From Verrucomicrobiaceae bacterium (GTDB lineage Bacteria > Verrucomicrobiota > Verrucomicrobiia > Verrucomicrobiales > Verrucomicrobiaceae): DNA of 64,000 nt. Below the pieces are notes generated by a model. The model searched no databases and had not been told where the DNA came from. It saw only the letters and a list, made by a program, of their open reading frames with translations. Position 1 is the first letter of the stretch; each line of letters opens with the position of its first letter. Positions 60,465 to 64,000 of this stretch are shown in pieces. Where the stretch lies: positions 496,001 to 560,000 of the forward strand of contig JABTUN010000004.1 of NCBI GenBank assembly GCA_015075365.1. The letters are read 5' to 3'. Both the position numbers and the translations under genes were made by a program.

Positions 60465-61274
60465 CGGTATCAAGCAGATCGCATTAGACGACTCTCTGAT
60501 GGTGGCAGTTTCTCAGAACACCCTTTCGCGAGTCGAGCCACCTCGTTAAGGGTTTTTTACGATATTCAGAAAGAAGTAGTGCGCGGCTCGGTTCGCGCAG
60601 GCCAACGAATCTTAGAAATTGGGGCAGGATACGGGGAATTCACCTCTCAACTATTGGACCAAGGAGCTCATGTAGTCGTCACCGATCTTTGTGAGAAGCA
60701 ATTGGAATCAAATCGACGCAGACTCCTGGGGCACCCTGCCTTTTCTAACATTGAGGCATACTCTGTGACTGATGTATGTGACCTGAGTTCGTTCGAATCC
60801 GGGGCTTTTGATGGCGTGGTCGCTTTGGGAGGGCCCATCAGCTATACTCTTGACTCTAAAAGAATTGCTCTGCGTGAAGTGAGGCGGGTCCTGAGGGCTG
60901 GCGGAACTGCGCTTTTTGGCGTTATGAATCTTTGGGGAACGATAAGGGCCTTAAATAAGCACTTTTTGACGCTTACCGAGGTGGAGTTGAAGTCCGTGAT
61001 CCAAACGGGAGATATGAACGAAAAACTGGTAGGGCGGGGACTACACCCGGTTCACATGTTTACTCCAAATTCGTTAATTGGGGAGCTGACTGCTGCAGAT
61101 TTTGTTGTGCGAAAACTTACCACGACAAATTTTCTGTCGCTTGAACCATGCGATGACATTGAATATGAGGCGCTACTAGCTGCTGAAATTCAATCTTGCT
61201 CTGAACCACATAGCTTGAATGCTGGTGATCAATTAATCGCCGAAGCGACCGCAGGTTTTGCGCATGCCGCCTAA
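60465..61274 (+). CDS. Class I SAM-dependent methyltransferase
   Basis: A Rossmann-fold methyltransferase of about 269 residues from a GTG at 60465; a TTG at 60399 would add 22 residues and overlap the previous gene. Motif I is ILEIGAGYGEFTSQLL, the acidic ribose residue is in VVTDLCEKQL, and FDGVVALGGPISYTL holds motif IV. The substrate is unknown; the acceptor is likely a small molecule or peptide rather than DNA because no DPPY/NPPY motif occurs. Low-GC like its neighbour, so the pair was probably acquired together. Confidence 0.82.
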   Translation, partial: RYQADRIRRLSDGGSFSEHPFASRATSLRVFYDIQKEVVRGSVRAGQRILEIGAGYGEFTSQLLDQGAHVVVTDLCEKQLESNRRRLLGHPAFSNIEAYSVTDVCDLSSFESGAFDGVVALGGPISYTLDSKRIALREVRRVLRAGGTALFGVMNLWGTIRALNKHFLTLTEVELKSVIQTGDMNEKLVGRGLHPVHMFTPNSLIGELTAADFVVRKLTTTNFLSLEPCDDIEYEALLAAEIQSCSEPHSLNAGDQLIAEATAGFAHAA

Positions 61275-61405
61275 CGCTTTGGCTATGTTGCACGCTTTGC
61301 CATGTGTATTGCTTCGACCCAGAGCACTTAACTGCTCCGTCCCCCTCTTGGATTGGACAGGTGATAAGCTCTCCGAACTGATCCAAGATCAGGCATACAT
61401 CCACC

Positions 61406-61496
61406 CCGCGCAGAAGCTCTGTGAAGGCGCAGTGCAGGTCTCGTCGAGCGTAGCGAGACGAGGCCGCAGCGTAGCCGTAACAGAGCTTCTGCGCGG
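61406..61496. repeat. Structured leader inside the IS3 element
   Basis: A perfect 17-bp outer stem (CCGCGCAGAAGCTCTGT at 61406-61422 and its complement at 61480-61496) encloses an inner hairpin GTCTCG/CGAGAC. It lies within the element, upstream of orfA, and could affect orfA expression or transposition. Confidence 0.75.
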
Positions 61497-61549
61497 TCGC
61501 CGCCCCCTCCCACTTGTCGCTGTTCACCCTCAACCCGGAGCCTTCTGCC

Positions 61550-61918
61550 ATGAGTAAGCCTAAAGCCGCCATCACACCTCCCGCCGTCGAGATCGAAACC
61601 GATGCCGACAGTCCGCAACGCTGGACCGCGAAGCGCAAGGCCGCCCTCGTCATCGACATCCTCCAAGGCAAGACCACCGCCGCGGAGGCTGCTCGCCAGC
61701 ACGCGCTGACTCTCGCCGAGGTCGAGCAGTGGAAGGAGGACTTCATCACCCAGGGCACCGAGGCCCTGCGCAGTCATCCGCGCGACCTCGCCCAGCAGTT
61801 CGAGGCTCGCGAGAAGACCCTGCTGGCCAAGGTCGGCGAGCTCACCCTGCATGTGGACGTTTTAAAAAAAGCTCATCGCTACTTGGGCAAGGACTTGCCG
61901 GAAGGGATCTCGTGGTAG
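61550..61918 (+). CDS. IS3-family transposase OrfA
   Basis: A 122-residue DNA-binding subunit, with an HTH (RKAALVIDILQGKTTAAEAA, then ALTLAEVEQWKEDF) and a leucine-zipper-like C-terminus. The ATG at 61550 is preferred over the earlier in-frame start. Near the end GTTTTAAAAAAAGC at about 61859-61870 is a slippery run; a -1 shift there fuses OrfA to the OrfB frame. Confidence 0.88.
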   Translation: MSKPKAAITPPAVEIETDADSPQRWTAKRKAALVIDILQGKTTAAEAARQHALTLAEVEQWKEDFITQGTEALRSHPRDLAQQFEAREKTLLAKVGELTLHVDVLKKAHRYLGKDLPEGISW

Positions 61919-61920
61919 CC

Positions 61921-62781
61921 ATGCAAAACCAACTTCTCCAATCGGGATCCCCGCCGGTGCCTGTGAGCGTGCTGTGCCGTCTCCTCGGCGTGGCACGCTC
62001 CACCACCTATTACCAGCCGCATGGACGCCACCTCGAACCGCGGTGCGATCCCGCGTGCGTCGAGGCCATCCGTGCGGTGATCGAGGCTCATCCCACCTAT
62101 GGCGTGCGCATGACTCATGCCCGTCTCACCAAAGGCCAGGGCATGATCGTCAACCGCAAGAAGGTCCACCGCATCATGCGCCTGCACCGCTGGACATGCA
62201 GGCAGCGCCGCATCGGCCGCCGTCCGCGTGTGCAGCACCTCAAATCCATCGCCGCAGCCCCCAACCAGCGTTGGGCCACCGACATCGCCACCGTGGACTG
62301 CGGGCGCGACGGCTGGTGCGCCTTCGTGCCGGTCGTCGACTGCTGCTCGCGTGAAGTCCTCGGCTGGGATCTGGCGCACACCGCCCGAGCCAAGACCGCC
62401 GAGCGTGCGCTGGAAGAGGCCCTGCTGCACCGCTTCGGCACCACTCGAGGCGCTCCATCAGGACTCACCTTGCGCCACGATAACGGCCTTGTCTTCGGCT
62501 CACGAGCCTACCGCGCCCTCGTGCGTGACTACGGCCTCACGCAGGAATACATCGCTCCCTACACGCCCGAGCAAAACGGCCTGTGCGAGCGGTTCATCCG
62601 CACCTTCAAAGAGGAATGCGCCTGGCAGCACCGCTTTGACAACCTCACCGCCGCACGCGCGACGGTCGCCAGATACATCGAACACTACAACACCCAGCGC
62701 ACCCACTCCGCCCTCAACTACAACACCCCACGCCAAACCTACCTCACCCTATGCAACCCACCCCATCAACAAGCCGCCTGA
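61921..62781 (+). CDS. IS3-family transposase OrfB (DDE integrase)
   Basis: The catalytic half, 286 residues from the ATG at 61921; in the fused product translation enters from OrfA by the -1 slip. An HTH_21 region (AIRAVIEAHPTYGVRMTHAR) precedes the rve integrase core: Asp in RWATDIATVDC, Asp in LRHDNGLVFGS and Glu in NGLCERFIRTFKEEC, with the IS3-type NTQRTHSALNYNTP ending. All catalytic residues are present. Confidence 0.9.
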   Translation: MQNQLLQSGSPPVPVSVLCRLLGVARSTTYYQPHGRHLEPRCDPACVEAIRAVIEAHPTYGVRMTHARLTKGQGMIVNRKKVHRIMRLHRWTCRQRRIGRRPRVQHLKSIAAAPNQRWATDIATVDCGRDGWCAFVPVVDCCSREVLGWDLAHTARAKTAERALEEALLHRFGTTRGAPSGLTLRHDNGLVFGSRAYRALVRDYGLTQEYIAPYTPEQNGLCERFIRTFKEECAWQHRFDNLTAARATVARYIEHYNTQRTHSALNYNTPRQTYLTLCNPPHQQAA

Positions 62782-62866
62782 ACAACACTGGCTCTTGTCC
62801 AACTTTGAGGGGAGCACTACATAACTTCGTGCTGTGTCATATTGATGATCAAGTCACCGCCCACCG

Positions 62867-64000
62867 TTACCCATGATACTCCTGCAAAGCCCTCACCTGA
62901 ACCTCGCTGCCTTGCAGTGACTTGATCGCCTTCAAGGCCGCATCAGCGCCACGCAGCGTGGTCATGATGGGGATGCGGTTTTGCATGGTGGCGGTGCGGA
63001 TCTTCACTTCGTCTTCGCGAGTGTTTTTGCCGGACGGCGTGTTGATGACCATGGCCATGTCCTTGTTTTTCATGAGGTCGATGACGTTGGGGCGCTGGCC
63101 ACTGGCGAGTTTGGGGAGGATGTTGACCGGGATGCCGGCTTCGGTGATGACCTGGCCGGTGCCGGGGGTGGCGTAGAGGGTGAAGCCGAGGTCGGCGTAG
63201 CCTTTGGCGATGCGGGCGACGTTTTGCTTGTCGGCTTCCTTCACGCTGATGAAGACGTTGCCCTTCGTGGGCAGGGTGCCGCCGGCGGCCATCTGGCTCT
63301 TGGCGAAGGCGAGGCCGAGGTCGGGGTCGATGCCCATGACTTCGCCGGTGCTCTTCATTTCGGGGCCGAGGATGATGTCCACGCCGGGGAACTTGCTGAA
63401 GGGGAAGACGGCTTCTTTGACGCTGTAGTGCGAGGGGACGACTTCGGTGGTGAAGCCGAGTTCTTTGAGCGTTTTGCCGGCCATGATCTTGGCGGCGAGC
63501 TTGGGCAGCGGGACGCCGATGGCCTTGCTGACGAAGGGCGCGGTGCGGGAGGCGCGGGGATTGACCTCGATGACGTAGAGGTCGTCGCCTTTGACGGCGA
63601 GCTGCATGTTCATCAAGCCGCGGACGTTGAGGGCCTTCGCGAGCTTCTTGGCGGCATCGCGGATGCGGTCCTGCATGGCAGGCGCGAGGCTGAAGGGCGG
63701 GATGACGCAGGCGCTGTCGCCGGAGTGGATGCCGGCCTCTTCGATGTGCTCCATGATGGCACCGATGACGGTCGTTTCGCCGTCGGTGATGCAATCCACA
63801 TCGACCTCGGTGGCGTCTTCGAGGAAGCGGTCGATGAGGAGCGGGTGGGTGTCGGAGATGGTGGGTTTGTTGGCGGTGTGGGAGCCGGGGCTTTGCTGAC
63901 CTGATTGACCGGATTGAGTGTTGGCGAACTCGACGGCGGTGCGCATGTAGTGGGTGAGTTCGGCGTCGTTATAGACGATCTGCATGGCGCGGCCGCCGAG
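62867..64000 (-). CDS. carB: Carbamoyl-phosphate synthase large subunit, C-terminal part
   Basis: The gene runs off the window end, and its last 370+ residues are visible. The second ATP-grasp domain shows MQIVYNDAELTHYM, ATEVDVDCITDGE, MNMQLAVKGDDLYVIEVNPR and ASRTAPFVSKAIGVPLPK. The C-terminal MGS-like allosteric domain starts at about GNVFISVKEADKQNVARIAK. It makes carbamoyl phosphate for pyrimidines and arginine. A Gln/Ser/Gly-rich insertion (ANTQSGQSGQQSPGSHTAN) near the visible start interrupts the ATP-grasp region and is unusual. Confidence 0.93.
   Translation of the reverse strand, partial: LGGRAMQIVYNDAELTHYMRTAVEFANTQSGQSGQQSPGSHTANKPTISDTHPLLIDRFLEDATEVDVDCITDGETTVIGAIMEHIEEAGIHSGDSACVIPPFSLAPAMQDRIRDAAKKLAKALNVRGLMNMQLAVKGDDLYVIEVNPRASRTAPFVSKAIGVPLPKLAAKIMAGKTLKELGFTTEVVPSHYSVKEAVFPFSKFPGVDIILGPEMKSTGEVMGIDPDLGLAFAKSQMAAGGTLPTKGNVFISVKEADKQNVARIAKGYADLGFTLYATPGTGQVITEAGIPVNILPKLASGQRPNVIDLMKNKDMAMVINTPSGKNTREDEVKIRTATMQNRIPIMTTLRGADAALKAIKSLQGSEVQVRALQEYHG

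Larger units (their letters stand above)
61333..62816 (+). mobile_element. IS3-family insertion sequence
   Basis: About 1.48 kb with the orfA/orfB layout of the IS3 family. Candidate imperfect ends start TGCTCC at 61333 and finish GGAGCA at 62816, with CCCTC, TTGGA and GGACA blocks in both. I could not define a clean target duplication, so the outer bases may be off by a few. The 217-bp leader before orfA is unusually long and structured. It separates the accessory region from carB. Confidence 0.82.

Noticed and set aside
61325..62825. Target-site duplication of the IS3 element
   Set aside because: No convincing 3-4 bp direct repeat at the inferred ends, so none is claimed.

Overview
The window looks like chromosomal DNA of a Verrucomicrobiota bacterium, probably order Verrucomicrobiales (family-level placement is inference). 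The basis is the gene repertoire: two PVC-type cytochrome c/heme proteins, two DUF1501 proteins with twin-arginine signals, a sulfatase, a Gfo/Idh/MocA oxidoreductase and a TIM-barrel sugar epimerase with Tat signals, a DUF6807 (PmoA-like) protein, a PEP-CTERM mini-protein, and high GC with few Shine-Dalgarno sequences. I saw no rRNA, tRNA or CRISPR array.

1-8.9 kb: the end of a cytochrome c protein, two tandem HtrA-like proteins (one with an intact catalytic triad, one without), an MFS transporter, a Tat-exported oxidoreductase, ketol-acid reductoisomerase (ilvC, with a clear terminator) and an FKBP-type isomerase. 8.9-17.4 kb: an SNF2 ATPase cotranscribed with a Uma2-family nuclease, a divergent second SNF2 ATPase, then a small membrane protein and a HigBA-type toxin-antitoxin pair, closed by a second copy of the SNF2 gene's 3' end. 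17.4-24.4 kb: a PVC heme protein, yqgE, and an acetolactate synthase locus in which a DNA methyltransferase gene sits between ilvB and ilvN. 24.7-28.8 kb: a PEP-CTERM mini-protein, gamma-glutamyltransferase, a kinase-like protein and an IS630 element.

28.8-38.5 kb: a two-component pair (an NtrC-like regulator without the GAFTGA loop, and its kinase), bioA, an export-type secreted protein, a retropepsin-like protein bracketed by a solute symporter gene and a remnant of that gene's 3' end, a DUF3311 partner, pdxH, hpt, a MoaD-like protein and a sulfatase carrying an in-frame palindromic repeat. 38.5-46.5 kb: a tight operon of YqiJ/NfeD-like protein, YqiK-type flotillin, small membrane protein and a 1658-residue DUF3686 AAA+ ATPase. 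This is the best candidate for a poorly characterised multi-protein system here.

46.6-58.1 kb: two DUF1501 proteins, a large secreted protein sharing a precisely spaced upstream motif with one of them, a cupin, a DUF6807 protein, a LysR regulator, a PPP-type phosphatase, three unknown small genes and a Tat-exported epimerase. 58.1-62.8 kb is accessory DNA: a perfect 31-bp inverted repeat, a Fic protein, a broken REP-associated transposase, an AT-richer hypothetical/methyltransferase pair and an IS3-type element. The window ends inside carB. Compact palindromes, several with two hairpins on an outer stem, recur across the window.
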